This document shows positions 52,359 through 61,867 of a DNA stretch of 64,000 nucleotides, one piece after another; position 1 is the stretch's first letter, and every line of letters begins with the position of its first letter. The stretch covers positions 62,001 through 126,000 of the forward strand of contig NZ_JAJJWI010000010.1 of the NCBI RefSeq assembly GCF_020907275.1, in the 5' to 3' direction. A program made the translations under genes and the position numbers. The notes under the pieces were generated by a model that searched no databases, was not told where the DNA came from, and saw nothing but the letters and a program-made list of their open reading frames with translations. This stretch comes from Pontibacter silvestris (GTDB lineage Bacteria > Bacteroidota > Bacteroidia > Cytophagales > Hymenobacteraceae).

Positions 52359-54986
52359 TCAGTTTTTAAAGTAAACGCTGAAGGTAGTACCAATACCTTC
52401 CTGGCTTTCCACTTCAATACGGCCATCGGCATTCTCAACGATCTTCTTAATCATATAGAGGCCAATGCCAGAACCTTCCACGTGGTCGTGCAGGCGCCCA
52501 AACATAGTAAAAAGTTTTTGGCTTCTGCGTAAGTCCATACCCAGCCCGTTATCGCGGACGGTGATAATGGCATATTTCTCTTCAGATTTGCAATTAATCT
52601 GTATCTTAAGTTTTCGATCGGGAGAGCGATACTTAATAGCATTGGATAGTAAGTTGTAGACTACCGAACGCAGGTTCTTTTCAGAGAAGTGAATGCCAGG
52701 GCAGGTGTCTATATTTACTTCCAGCTCAGCTTCAGCAGCCTTTAGTTGAGAAGAAAGATCAAGCCTTACATCCCGTATTACTTCTGAAAGATCGACCAGT
52801 ACAGCGTCATGGTTATTTTCTTTTTGTAGTTTACTTACTTCTGTCAGGTGTTCAATTGTGCGTTTGAAGCGCTCAATGGATTCTTTAATCATACCCGTGA
52901 CACCTGTCAGCCCATGTGCTGCCAGCACCTGAGAGGGCAGGGAGTCAATGAGCAACTGCATCAGGCCCTCAATGTTGAAGATAGGAGCCTTTAGATCGTG
53001 GGAGGCTGTATAAATAAAGTTGTCCAGGTCAACGTTTGTGCGGGTGAGTTCCTCATTCGCCGTACGAAGTTCCTCATTGGCCGCAGCCAGTTCCATGGTA
53101 AGAGCTTGTGCTTCCTTTTCCCTTTCTTCAAGCTTTTGCCGTGCCTCTACCTGTTCAGTAATGTCGTTAACCAAGGTAAAGAATCCTGCTACATTTCCTT
53201 CCTTAACATCAGGGACATAACTAGTATGAATATATTTTACAAAATTCTCCCGGTAAGGCATTCTGCTCTCAAAGTCAAGCCTTTCTCCAGCGAGTGCCTG
53301 TTTGATGTACCCTTTTACCCCTTGGTATGCTTTTTCCCCAACCACTTTGCGAACAGGTTTACCTAGCAGGTCCTGGGGCTTTTGTCCAAACCAAGGTTCG
53401 TAGGCCTTATTTGCAAAACGATATTTTTCCTCTTTATCTAAATAACCGATCAGCACTGGCAAGGCATCAGTTATAAGTTGTAACTGATTGGCGCTTCGCT
53501 CAACAGTGCGCCGGCTCTCAACCTGTTCTGTTACCTCATGGACAAAAACTATGATACCATTAATTTGCTTTTCTTCGTTTCGCCGGGCCTGTAGTATATA
53601 ATTGAAGTAACGTTCTTCCTGAGGCGCTCCTTCATGCCGGGCCACACTAATAAGCTCTTCTTTACTCTCCATTGTTTCCCCCGTTCGGTAAACGTGCCGC
53701 AGCATATTGGCAAAGGGTTGACTTGCTAGTTCAGACAAGGCTTCACCTAACATAGAACTGCCTAATAACCTGCGGCCTGGCAGCAGTTGCTGGTAAGCAG
53801 GGTTAACTAATTCAAATATAAAATCCTCTCCATTCAGTACACATATTGGAGCGGGAGCTTCCATAAAGAGTTTCTGCAGGCGATTTCGCTGCACTTCTGT
53901 TTCTGCTTTAGAAAGTTGTAGTTCTTTTGTCCGGGTTGTTACCCGCTCTTCCAGTTCTATATTAAAGGCCTGAAGCTGCAGTTGCGTTTGTGACAGTTCT
54001 TCATTAGCAGCTCTTATTTCCTCATTGGCCGCTGTCAGTTGTTCATTGAGCACTTGCAGCGCTTGTTCTCTTTGCTCGACCTCCTGCCGGGCCTCCACCT
54101 GTGCAGTCACTTCGTAGGCAAACACCAAAATACCATCTATAATACCATTAGAATTGCGGGTAGCTTGGTAGGTGAAGTTGTAGTAGTTTTCTCCTAACTC
54201 GCCGGAGTTGTTGTGGTCTAACTGCACCTTCATTTCGTGGGCATGAAAACTTTCTCCGGTAGTATACACCTGGTCCAGCAGCTCAAATATAGGCTGCCCA
54301 GCCAGCTCAGGCATTGCCTCGGCTATGGGTTTACCCAGCAGAGGGCGGTCGCCGACCAGCTGCTGGTAGCGAGGATTAGCAAGTTGGAACACGTGCTTTG
54401 GTCCTTTAAAAATGCAGATCATGGCCGGAGCCTGCATCAGTACATCATATAATTTTTCCCGTTCACGATCTGCATCAGCTCGGGCAACTATTAATTCTGC
54501 ATTAATTATTTCCTGCTGCCCCTGCGCTTGCGCAAGCTGCTGCTCAAATTCCTTTACCTGATTTTCGGTCTTTAATTGTTTTGTTACATCAATAACCTTA
54601 TGGATGATGTATTGTATATTCCCTTCACTATCCAGGACAGGTGTATTCGATGAACTCCAGTATTTCTCCTCAAAGCTATCTGGTAGCCCTGGTTGAGTAA
54701 TATCATAGCGAATCAGCCCTATCTGGTGAGGCTGTTTATACTGTAGTACCCACTCCAGGGAATGACGAAGGTTTGTTGTAGGATCAGAATTAGATAAGGC
54801 TGGATTATTGGGATAGGCCTCAAATATATTTTTGCCCTGTATGCTTTCACGTTCTCTAAGAGTTGCCTTCAGGTAAGGTGTACTAGCCGTAAGAATGGTA
54901 AGATCAGGTGATAAAATCAGGTATGAATCTGGTACGGCTTCAAATAGCTTGAGTGTTTCCGGCGTAAAAGAAGCAGCTTTTGTCAT
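52359..54986 (-). CDS. Multi-PAS histidine kinase without receiver domain
   Basis: 875 residues, no membrane helix. It has about four PAS domains separated by long coiled coils (for example AANEEIRAANEELSQTQLQL). Two of the PAS domains are near copies: PAMICIFKGPKHVFQLANPR (about 190) and PAPICVLNGEDFIFELVNPA (about 380), each followed by a GR/DRPLLG segment. The kinase core has IYTASHDLKAPIFNIEGLMQ with the phospho-accepting His (about 660), and the ATPase motifs NLLSNAIKY, DNGLGMD and GSGIGLYMIKK. It resembles phytochrome-type kinases in the core. No response regulator is adjacent, so its partner must lie elsewhere. Confidence 0.92.
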   Translation of the reverse strand: MTKAASFTPETLKLFEAVPDSYLILSPDLTILTASTPYLKATLRERESIQGKNIFEAYPNNPALSNSDPTTNLRHSLEWVLQYKQPHQIGLIRYDITQPGLPDSFEEKYWSSSNTPVLDSEGNIQYIIHKVIDVTKQLKTENQVKEFEQQLAQAQGQQEIINAELIVARADADREREKLYDVLMQAPAMICIFKGPKHVFQLANPRYQQLVGDRPLLGKPIAEAMPELAGQPIFELLDQVYTTGESFHAHEMKVQLDHNNSGELGENYYNFTYQATRNSNGIIDGILVFAYEVTAQVEARQEVEQREQALQVLNEQLTAANEEIRAANEELSQTQLQLQAFNIELEERVTTRTKELQLSKAETEVQRNRLQKLFMEAPAPICVLNGEDFIFELVNPAYQQLLPGRRLLGSSMLGEALSELASQPFANMLRHVYRTGETMESKEELISVARHEGAPQEERYFNYILQARRNEEKQINGIIVFVHEVTEQVESRRTVERSANQLQLITDALPVLIGYLDKEEKYRFANKAYEPWFGQKPQDLLGKPVRKVVGEKAYQGVKGYIKQALAGERLDFESRMPYRENFVKYIHTSYVPDVKEGNVAGFFTLVNDITEQVEARQKLEEREKEAQALTMELAAANEELRTANEELTRTNVDLDNFIYTASHDLKAPIFNIEGLMQLLIDSLPSQVLAAHGLTGVTGMIKESIERFKRTIEHLTEVSKLQKENNHDAVLVDLSEVIRDVRLDLSSQLKAAEAELEVNIDTCPGIHFSEKNLRSVVYNLLSNAIKYRSPDRKLKIQINCKSEEKYAIITVRDNGLGMDLRRSQKLFTMFGRLHDHVEGSGIGLYMIKKIVENADGRIEVESQEGIGTTFSVYFKN

Positions 54987-55256
54987 ATTTGTCTTTAATT
55001 AGTCGGAGGTGACCAGCCTGGTGCAGTTAAAAGTTTCCCTTATATGAACGATGATACTACGCCTAGGTTAAGCCAGGCATGTTGCTTAGTTCAGCTACAT
55101 GTCAATAACAGCCTTTTTACCAAAAACATTATTTTTACCTTAGACACCACTCTCAGATTTCCACCTCAGGCAGCATAGCTGCTTAAAGGTAGAAAATATA
55201 TTTTTAAATAGATGAATGAATGAGCCATCATCATTTTGCATCAGCTACATTACAAC

Positions 55257-55463
55257 CTAAAAGAAGCTGAAAGGTGTTATTTTAGCTTCTTTTCTCGAAC
55301 TGTTTGTTTCCGCTAAGCAACTCAGTTTGAAGCCACAACTTTGCACCACTTGGGCTCTTTCTAACTTTCGGAAGCATAAGGCAGCAACTTCCGGGGGATT
55401 AGTTTCTTTGAAGTGGCTGTCTAAATTGCCAAGTAACTTAGTCATTTCTTTCAGCCTACGCAT
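55257..55463 (-). CDS. Doubtful small protein or gene fragment
   Basis: A 68-codon frame (MRRLKEMTKLLGNLDSHFKE onward) on the reverse strand. Its composition is protein-like (helical, NPPEVAALCFRKLERAQVV) and the same frame stays open upstream for about 20 more codons without a start codon, so it may be the remains of a longer gene. No family was recognised. The stop falls within the hairpin at 55259-55293. Confidence 0.3.
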   Translation of the reverse strand: MRRLKEMTKLLGNLDSHFKETNPPEVAALCFRKLERAQVVQSCGFKLSCLAETNSSRKEAKITPFSFF

Positions 55464-55651
55464 TGTCTGGTAATAGATGTCTTCAACTGACTCTGTTACT
55501 TCTGCTACAACGGTGCTGATTGTTTACGCATATTAGTGTGGCAACAGAAACGGGTCAGCTTTTCTTCATCACACTGCTTTCTGAATACAGGAAAAAAGAT
55601 TTTTAGAAACTTAAAAAATAAAGGCTTTCTGTAATCTTACTTTTAAAAATA

Positions 55652-55686
55652 CCGAAGCCACTTTCAGCACCTGAAAGTGGCTTCGG
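55652..55686 (-). terminator. Terminator after GDSL lipoprotein gene
   Basis: A perfect 16-base stem (55652-55667 with 55671-55686) and 3-base loop, followed on the reverse strand by a T-rich stretch. It lies 89 bases after the stop at 55775. Confidence 0.85.
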
Positions 55687-55774
55687 TTATGTGGTCTGTC
55701 CTCTTTGGCAAAGTTTAAATAAAATTCAGGCAGAAGACAGTATGTTTCTATAAGTAGAAGAAAAAGACTTTTGG

Positions 55775-56878
55775 TTAAAGCAACTGTTTAAAAAAAGGAA
55801 CCAGCTCTTCTGCAAGGATAGCATGATCTTCCACATTAGGATGCCCTGTGCAACCTCTTGCCTGCATCGGCTGGAAAATGTGTATAGCTACTGGTTTATC
55901 AGACGGGTAAGCTGCATCAACTTCTTCTTTTATGGCAGTCAGGCAGTTTTTCAGTTTGGTTCTGCTGTCGCCGTTCTGCATCGGGCTGCTTAGTAAAGCT
56001 ATCTGGGCTTCCGGGTATTTGGATTTTACAAGCTTTACAAAGTTTATATAACTGCTTACAAAGCTCGCACTGTCAAAAGGTAACCTTTCTTTTATACCAT
56101 CGCCATTGCTGAAATCGTTAGTGCCCAATGCGATACTTACTACTTCAGGTGTAAATGTGCCAAAGTCCCATTGTTGTGCACTGTTCTCCTGAAAGTCAGT
56201 TTTTTCATATACCTGGGGCATAGTAGGGCCGTTGCTGTTCCAGTTACGGTAGGCACCAATGCCGCTTACGCAACTTAATACAAAATTAGCATCTAATGCT
56301 CTGGCTACTCTGGGGCCATAAGCCATGTAGGCATTATGCTGATCATGATATTCCCCGGTGCCACAAGCTACTTCCGAAGGATCGGCGGCAGCACCACAGG
56401 TAATACTGTTTCCAATAAATTCTATAATTGGAGCAGCAGGTTTTTGGATAGATTTTATGTTTTCACCGGTTACTTTTTCTATAACAATGGGGCCAGTGTG
56501 TGCTTCGGTAGCTTTATATACCCATAGCGTATGTTCGCCATCAGTAGGTGCTTTTATCACGATTGGTTCCTGTGAGTTTCCAGATACCTTAACTCTTTCC
56601 TGATACTCACCGTCTAACTCATATTGCAGGTAACTATGACCTTCAGCATCAGGAATAGAGGCATAAATACTGGCTTCGCTTCCTTCAAAGCTAAACCCAA
56701 AGTGTACTGCTGAACTGATAAGCTCCAGGTTCTGCTCATTATTCAAGATGAACCTTCCATAAGGCTGCAAAGCAGTTGCCGGTAATATATTCGTTTTATC
56801 CAAATTGCTTTTTGATGAAGTACAGCTTAGGCAGAACAGGCATAACGCTGCAACAAGGTATGTGTATTTGACTTTCAT
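55775..56878 (-). CDS. SGNH/GDSL-type esterase lipoprotein (CE2-like)
   Basis: 367 residues. A lipoprotein signal (LVAALCLFCLSC, Cys at about 19) is followed by a beta-rich N-terminal domain (about 35-140) and an SGNH hydrolase domain (about 145-365). The nucleophile block is FIGNSITCG (Ser at about 154), Asn is in LGTNDFSNGDG and the Asp-His pair is in GHPNVEDHAILAEEL. The two-domain layout fits carbohydrate esterase family 2, which removes acetyl groups from polysaccharides. It would act at the cell envelope. It is a single-gene unit. Confidence 0.88.
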   Translation of the reverse strand: MKVKYTYLVAALCLFCLSCTSSKSNLDKTNILPATALQPYGRFILNNEQNLELISSAVHFGFSFEGSEASIYASIPDAEGHSYLQYELDGEYQERVKVSGNSQEPIVIKAPTDGEHTLWVYKATEAHTGPIVIEKVTGENIKSIQKPAAPIIEFIGNSITCGAAADPSEVACGTGEYHDQHNAYMAYGPRVARALDANFVLSCVSGIGAYRNWNSNGPTMPQVYEKTDFQENSAQQWDFGTFTPEVVSIALGTNDFSNGDGIKERLPFDSASFVSSYINFVKLVKSKYPEAQIALLSSPMQNGDSRTKLKNCLTAIKEEVDAAYPSDKPVAIHIFQPMQARGCTGHPNVEDHAILAEELVPFFKQLL

Positions 56879-57183
56879 TATAGAAGTTTATTTTAAAAAT
56901 TTTGGATGCGCAAGATGAGTAACATTCCTGTTTGATACAAAAAAATGTGCAGCGAAAACGAACAAACGAGCTATCGAAGCTTATTTGAACTGAACTCTTC
57001 TAGCTTAAAAGGCCTGTTGTTTTGTAATTAGCTTTAGGTTTGTACTGATTCTCTGGTAAGCCACCTTCTGCATCTCATAAATCTTTCCAAAATGACAGTG
57101 GCGACTAATCAACCTTGTTATTGTAGAACCTGCACCAGGCCTATATAGTAAACTATTCTGCATACTGCTTAATTTATTATCAA
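56879..57183. other. Gene-free region between divergent genes
   Basis: AT-rich with no recognised gene, RNA or hairpin. It carries the promoters of the GDSL and antiporter genes. Confidence 0.4.
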
Positions 57184-58428
57184 ATGAAAGACTTTATTTT
57201 AGCCTTAGCCTGTACTAGCTTTTTGGTGCTGGTAATGGGGTTTATTTATAAAAAAATAAAAAGATCTTTTTTAAGTGAGCCTATTATAGCCTTGGCTATG
57301 GGCATTGTACTGGGGCCGGCAGTATTAAATCTGCTCGACATGCATAAGTGGGGACCATTTGAAAAAATATTGGATGCTGCCTGCCAGCTTACTATCAGTA
57401 TGGCTCTTATGGCTACTGCTTTCCGGATTCCCAAAAGCTATGCAGAAAAGCACTGGCGTTTGCAATCAATACTTCTCTTTTTTGGGATGCTGGGAATGTG
57501 TGCTCTTTCTACCTTGCTCATGCGTCTGGTTTTTGGCTTTGATTGGCTGATTTGCCTGCTGATAGGTGCTGTTATTACGCCTACAGACCCGGTAGTTTCC
57601 TCTACCGTTGTGTCGGGTGAAACAGCCCGCCAACTTATACCAGACCGGGTGCGCCATGCTATTTCTTTTGAATCGGCGGCTAATGATGGCATGGCGTTTC
57701 CGCTGGTGTTGCTGCCTTTATTGTTGCTTCAGAAGCCAGAAGGAGCCTGGCAGGAATGGTTGCTGAAGCCTGTACTTTGGGAAACTGGCGGTGGAATTTT
57801 ATTTGGTGTACTTATTGGCTACACAGCAGGTAAGTTACTTGTAAAAGCCCGTAATATCAATTGGATGACAAAATCCGTACTGCTGTCTTTTTCGCTGTCG
57901 CTGGGGTTTACTGTGCTGGGGCTGCTGGAAATAATAAAATCGAATGGCATCTTAGGTGTTTTTGCCGCTGGTTTTGCGGCTAACTTAGTATTGGATAAGG
58001 ATGAAGATTTGGAACAGGAAGAAATTCAGGAATCGCTGGAGCGCATTTTCACTATTCCGATTTTTGTGCTTTTTGGTTTGGTGCTGCCTTGGTCTGACTG
58101 GTGGGCGCTTGGCTGGAATGCAGTTATAATTGTTGTTGCCGTACTCTTGTTCAGGCGTTTGCCTGTAATTTTTGCTTTAGGCCCTTTCCTTAAAAAGTTG
58201 CCAAAAAAAGCTGATTTGGTAATGGTTGGCTGGTTTGGCCCAATCGGTGTTGCGGCTATATATTATATGGCGCTGACTCTTTCTAAAACCGGAATGCATG
58301 AGGTTTGGGTTGTGGGAAGCCTTATAGTATTTGGGTCAACCATTGTTCATGGCTTAACCGGATATCCTTTTGCCAAATTATATAGCCGTTGGGAAAGTAA
58401 TGATAAAAGTAAAGAAGAAACTAAATAA
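57184..58428 (+). CDS. CPA-type cation/proton antiporter
   Basis: 414 residues with about 12 membrane helices. The transport core motif GAVITPTDPVVSSTVVSG (about 129-146) carries the conserved Asp, and FESAANDGMAFPLVLLPLL (about 161-179) the paired Asn-Asp. These are hallmarks of NhaP-like sodium or potassium/proton antiporters. The C-terminus is short, without a regulatory TrkA domain. A hairpin terminator follows 7 bases later. Confidence 0.88.
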   Translation: MKDFILALACTSFLVLVMGFIYKKIKRSFLSEPIIALAMGIVLGPAVLNLLDMHKWGPFEKILDAACQLTISMALMATAFRIPKSYAEKHWRLQSILLFFGMLGMCALSTLLMRLVFGFDWLICLLIGAVITPTDPVVSSTVVSGETARQLIPDRVRHAISFESAANDGMAFPLVLLPLLLLQKPEGAWQEWLLKPVLWETGGGILFGVLIGYTAGKLLVKARNINWMTKSVLLSFSLSLGFTVLGLLEIIKSNGILGVFAAGFAANLVLDKDEDLEQEEIQESLERIFTIPIFVLFGLVLPWSDWWALGWNAVIIVVAVLLFRRLPVIFALGPFLKKLPKKADLVMVGWFGPIGVAAIYYMALTLSKTGMHEVWVVGSLIVFGSTIVHGLTGYPFAKLYSRWESNDKSKEETK

Positions 58429-58434
58429 GGGCAG

Positions 58435-58461
58435 AAAGCACTAAATCACCTTAGTGCTTTT
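58435..58461 (+). terminator. Terminator after antiporter gene
   Basis: A perfect 10-base stem (58435-58444 with 58451-58460), 6-base loop and following T. Confidence 0.8.
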
Positions 58462-58749
58462 ACTCTGACTGGCACCTTTTGCCATAGTTGCATTAGTTAC
58501 AGGTTTAGCTTTAAAGATGTTCTTTTGAATTTTAAAATGTACTTTATACTGAAAAATGTGTTGAGGCTCTTTGCTTAAAAATAGTAGAATACAAATTAGG
58601 TAATCATTTTTTTTATGCTGTTGCCAACAGAGTTAATAAATTCATGTGAATGATGGCCTGGAGGTACAATTAGGTATATATAGCTAGTAAAAAACCTGTA
58701 TTGTACTATACCCGTAAAGTATAATAGTAACAAACAAAATATTTGACAT
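58462..58749. other. Gene-free region
   Basis: AT-rich sequence ahead of the small lipoprotein gene. Nothing recognised. Confidence 0.35.
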
Positions 58750-59034
58750 ATGAAGTCTTTTACATATAAATCAATTGCCAGTGGAGCTATGGTCGCGTTG
58801 TTTCCTTTTATGGTTGGTTGCTCTGTTTTTTCAGGTAATAGCAGCGTTTCTAATGACCCGGTTGTGGCAGCTCAACAGAGAGAGATACAGGAACTAAAGA
58901 GACAAGTAGAAGAGGCAGAACGATACACAGACGAAGCTGAAGAACGTGAAAAAGCGGCCAAAGACAGGCTAAAAGCAGCAGAACATGAGTTAAAAGCCCT
59001 GGAGTCACGCGCGGAGAGACAAAGCAATTATTAA
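58750..59034 (+). CDS. Small coiled-coil lipoprotein
   Basis: 94 residues. A lipoprotein signal (MVALFPFMVGC, Cys at about 24) precedes a charged helix (about 38-90) with heptad-like repeats such as REIQELKRQVEEAERY and AAEHELKALESRAER. It should be an outer- or inner-membrane lipoprotein with an elongated coiled-coil body, similar in layout to Lpp-type proteins, though no C-terminal Lys for peptidoglycan linkage is present. A very strong terminator follows 9 bases later. Confidence 0.75.
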   Translation: MKSFTYKSIASGAMVALFPFMVGCSVFSGNSSVSNDPVVAAQQREIQELKRQVEEAERYTDEAEEREKAAKDRLKAAEHELKALESRAERQSNY

Positions 59035-59043
59035 AATCAATAG

Positions 59044-59097
59044 AGCTATAAAAAGTAAAGGCCCTGCTTTAAAGCAGGGCCTTTACTTTTTATAGCT
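59044..59097. terminator. Perfect 54-base palindromic terminator
   Basis: Two perfectly complementary 27-base arms (59044-59070 with 59071-59097) with no unpaired centre, including a GGCCCTGC core and A/T-rich ends. It ends the small lipoprotein transcript and would also act on the opposite strand. Confidence 0.9.
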
Positions 59098-59319
59098 TAG
59101 GTAGTCGCATTGTACAAAAAAGGATGCTATTAATAATTAGCTGTACGATAGCCTCAACTGGATCAATAGGATTGAACTTACATCACTGAGAGCTATTTTA
59201 AGTGAACTTGGAAAGCGATAGTTGAAGTAGTGAAGATTATTGATATTAGAGCTGGAACAGCATATCTATTACAGGCCAAGTACCGTATCTATTTAAAATA
59301 ACTAATAATTAATGACACA

Positions 59320-59514
59320 ATGGAAAACAACAGTACAAATTCTCTGAAAAACCTTGTAGAGGAACCTTCACAAGTAAAAGATATTATGAATGACCCGGAA
59401 AAAGGGGTTGATTTTTACAAAACTCTTCCGGTTAAACAGAAGCAGTATCTTGTTTTTGCCGCTGCTGCCGGCTTGGTAGCCTACGGTATTTTTCTTGGCA
59501 AAAAAGGTTCTTAA
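59320..59514 (+). CDS. Small single-helix membrane protein
   Basis: 64 residues. A polar N-terminal half (NSLKNLVEEPSQVKDIMNDP) is followed by one hydrophobic helix (about 43-59, QYLVFAAAAGLVAYGIFL) and a basic end GKKGS. No family recognised. The gene stands alone and its stop lies 23 bases from the end of the convergent gene. Confidence 0.65.
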   Translation: MENNSTNSLKNLVEEPSQVKDIMNDPEKGVDFYKTLPVKQKQYLVFAAAAGLVAYGIFLGKKGS

Positions 59515-59537
59515 ATATTCTCTATATCGCGGCAGAT

Positions 59538-59969
59538 TTAGCGTCTGCCGCGCTTTTTCTGTTGCTTACGTGCCTGTGCACGCTCCCACTTTAGCTGTTC
59601 AAACTCCTCGTTCGAAATATTAATTTCATAGTACAGAGAAGTCAGGATGTGCAGATCTGCATCAAAATCGTAAGTTAGGGTAAGCGAAAGTTGCTTATCC
59701 TCATTTAGAACATACTCCTCCGCCTCCAGGTCGTACACTTTAAACTCAAAGTCTCCCTCTTCCTGGTGTTTATAATCTATGCGTGCCAGGCGGTCGCCAG
59801 TAATAACCAGCGGCGTTTCCAACTCATCTTCATATTCGAAAGGCTGAAAAAAACGTCCATCTTTTTTTTGAGTGATATAATTTACCCTGCTGATATGCAG
59901 TTCTATATCCTTGTTCCCGTTTTCCCTGTTTTGCTTTATATCAAGGATGTTTCCAATCAGTCTCATCAA
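59538..59969 (-). CDS. Uncharacterised acidic/basic protein
   Basis: 143 residues, no signal peptide. It is beta-rich in the middle (ETPLVITGDRLARIDYKHQE, LSLTLTYDFDADLHILTSLY) and ends in a basic helix (EQLKWERAQARKQQKKRGRR) that could bind nucleic acid. No family recognised. A second ATG at residue 2 is equally possible as start. Confidence 0.65.
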   Translation of the reverse strand: MMRLIGNILDIKQNRENGNKDIELHISRVNYITQKKDGRFFQPFEYEDELETPLVITGDRLARIDYKHQEEGDFEFKVYDLEAEEYVLNEDKQLSLTLTYDFDADLHILTSLYYEINISNEEFEQLKWERAQARKQQKKRGRR

Positions 59970-60428
59970 TTATCTGTTCGTGGTGGCTATTTAAATTCGT
60001 ATTACAAACTTACAACAAATAGTGGTTCTGATGGAGAGATATGATTGACAAGAATTTTTACTTATGCTGCTGAACATCGAGAACGAATGTAGATACCCAT
60101 AACCCCAAACAATTTTCCGCTTAACCTTTATACTAAGCTTAATTAAGCTGCTTTGTTATACCTCCCATTATAGGGAAATAGTGGAGATTGAGGCTGCTGT
60201 GTATCTTCGGAAAGATAACTATGTTTTAGCACCCATACCTTTTACTATTCCCAGTAAATCTCCCTTTCAGAAAGTATGTACTTAAAGAGTGATTATTCCT
60301 TCTATTGTGGAAGCACCTTTCGGAACTGGTAAAACCATTTTGCTAACGCTGGCTGGCAGAAAAGAGAAGCTTTGTACAAGGTATTGTCTCAGTGCTACAG
60401 TAAATGTACAACATAGGGTTCGCCAGTT
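59970..60428. other. Gene-free region
   Basis: Between two genes on the reverse strand. Short open frames without start codons occur (for example around 60180-60285), but none shows a recognisable protein. No RNA or terminator was recognised for the efflux operon end at 60429. Confidence 0.4.
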
Positions 60429-61856
60429 TTATTTCCAGCCGCCACCCAGGGAACGGTAGAGATCTATCAGAGCTAAGAATATTTCTTTACGTGTATTCGC
60501 TTTACTTAACTCTGCATCCAGCACGCTTCCCTGCGCTGTGATTACTTCGAGATAAGTCGCATATCCTGCCATAAACAAATCATTAGAAGTGCTGACGGCG
60601 TTGGTTAATACTTCTGCCTCCTGTTCCCTGAGAGCGTAAGCACTTTTGTAGTTTTCTACTTTCTGTAGATTAGATACTACCTCCTGGTATCCTGTCAGGA
60701 TACTTTTTTGGTAAGAATAAAAAGCCTCTTTATTTAGAGCAATAGTCTTGTTGTAGTCTGACCGGATAACCCTGTTCTGGAAGATCGGGGCTGTTACGCC
60801 CCCTAAAAAGCCCAACACCAAAGACTCCGGTGTGTTAAATATAGAAGGTAAACTACGGGTATGGAATCCGGCATAAGGCGTAATGGTGAACGAAGGAAGA
60901 AAAGCTGCCCGTGCCGCCTCTACATCAGCTTTGGCTGCGAGTAATTCCAGTTCTGCCTGCTGTATGTCTGGCCTGCGAAGCAGCATGTCTGATGGAACAC
61001 CTGCATTAACTACATCGGGTAAGTGCTGTAAAAGGATAGATTCACCTCTTGCTATTGGTTGTGGATACCTTCCTAGCAAAAGGTTAAGCTGATTCTCGAC
61101 CTCCGTAATCCGTTGCCGCTTCTCAAACCCTAAACTTTTAGTGCGCAGTAACTGGGCCTGAAATTGTTGTACAGCCAGTTCTGTAGCTCTGCCGCCTATC
61201 TTTTGTATTTTGATAATCTCCAGTGCCGTTTCCTGCAACTCAATGTTGTTGTCAATAGCTTCCAGTTCATTGTCTAGGCCCAGTAACTCGTAATAGAGCC
61301 GGGCTACTTCGGCTATCAGTTCTGTTGTTAATAGTTGTTGTCCTTTTTCTGTAGCCAGGAAACGCACATAGGCCGCTTTCTTCCGGTTCTTCAGCTTTCC
61401 CCAAAGATCGATTTCCCAGGTGCTTTGCAGTCCCAGAAAATGATTCTGGGTTTGCGTAACTGTATTACGGTCGCCGTAGATTGTTCCGCTTAGCAAATTG
61501 TTATAAATATTTCCTGACCTGGCTCTGAAACGAGCATCAAGAGAGGGCAACATTGCTCCCCTGGCAATGTCGTAATTTGCACGGGCCACCTCCATCCGTT
61601 GATAAGCACCCATTAGATCAGGGTTATTCTGTAGCGCTATGTCAATAAGGCTGACTAAGTGTTCATCATTAAAAAAGTTGTTCCATGAAAGATCTGCCAG
61701 GCTGGTAGTGTCGGTGCTTTCATTGAAAGAGTCAGGCATTTTTGCCCGCGCAGGCAGCGGCTGAGGCTGCGGAGGAGAAAAAACTTTACAGCTGGAAACC
61801 AGCGACAATAAGAAAAAGAAGCATAAAAGTTTATTTAAAGGGTTAGGGAAGGACAT
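60429..61856 (-). CDS. Outer-membrane factor of RND efflux (NodT/OprM family)
   Basis: 475 residues. A lipoprotein signal (FFFLLSLVSSC, Cys at about 23) and two outer-membrane efflux protein repeats (about 60-260 and 275-470) are seen, with family segments NPDLMGAYQRMEVARANYDI and VPSDMLLRRPDIQQAELELL. It forms the trimeric outer-membrane channel for the adjacent pump. It starts 11 bases after the RND gene stop, in the same direction, so both are in one operon, with the adaptor presumably upstream beyond the window. Confidence 0.93.
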   Translation of the reverse strand: MSFPNPLNKLLCFFFLLSLVSSCKVFSPPQPQPLPARAKMPDSFNESTDTTSLADLSWNNFFNDEHLVSLIDIALQNNPDLMGAYQRMEVARANYDIARGAMLPSLDARFRARSGNIYNNLLSGTIYGDRNTVTQTQNHFLGLQSTWEIDLWGKLKNRKKAAYVRFLATEKGQQLLTTELIAEVARLYYELLGLDNELEAIDNNIELQETALEIIKIQKIGGRATELAVQQFQAQLLRTKSLGFEKRQRITEVENQLNLLLGRYPQPIARGESILLQHLPDVVNAGVPSDMLLRRPDIQQAELELLAAKADVEAARAAFLPSFTITPYAGFHTRSLPSIFNTPESLVLGFLGGVTAPIFQNRVIRSDYNKTIALNKEAFYSYQKSILTGYQEVVSNLQKVENYKSAYALREQEAEVLTNAVSTSNDLFMAGYATYLEVITAQGSVLDAELSKANTRKEIFLALIDLYRSLGGGWK

Positions 61857-61867
61857 ATTATGATTAC

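Larger units (their letters stand above)
54987..55774. other. Mostly non-coding region with hairpins
   Basis: Holds the upstream region of the kinase, a hairpin at 55259-55293 (10-base stem AAAAGAAGCT, 15-base loop), a doubtful short frame at 55257-55463 and a terminator at 55652-55686. No RNA gene was recognised. Confidence 0.45.

Noticed and set aside
60130..60285. Forward open frame with a protein-like stretch (KDNYVLAPIPFTIPS)
   Set aside because: No start codon, short, and no recognised family; possibly a worn fragment but not supportable.
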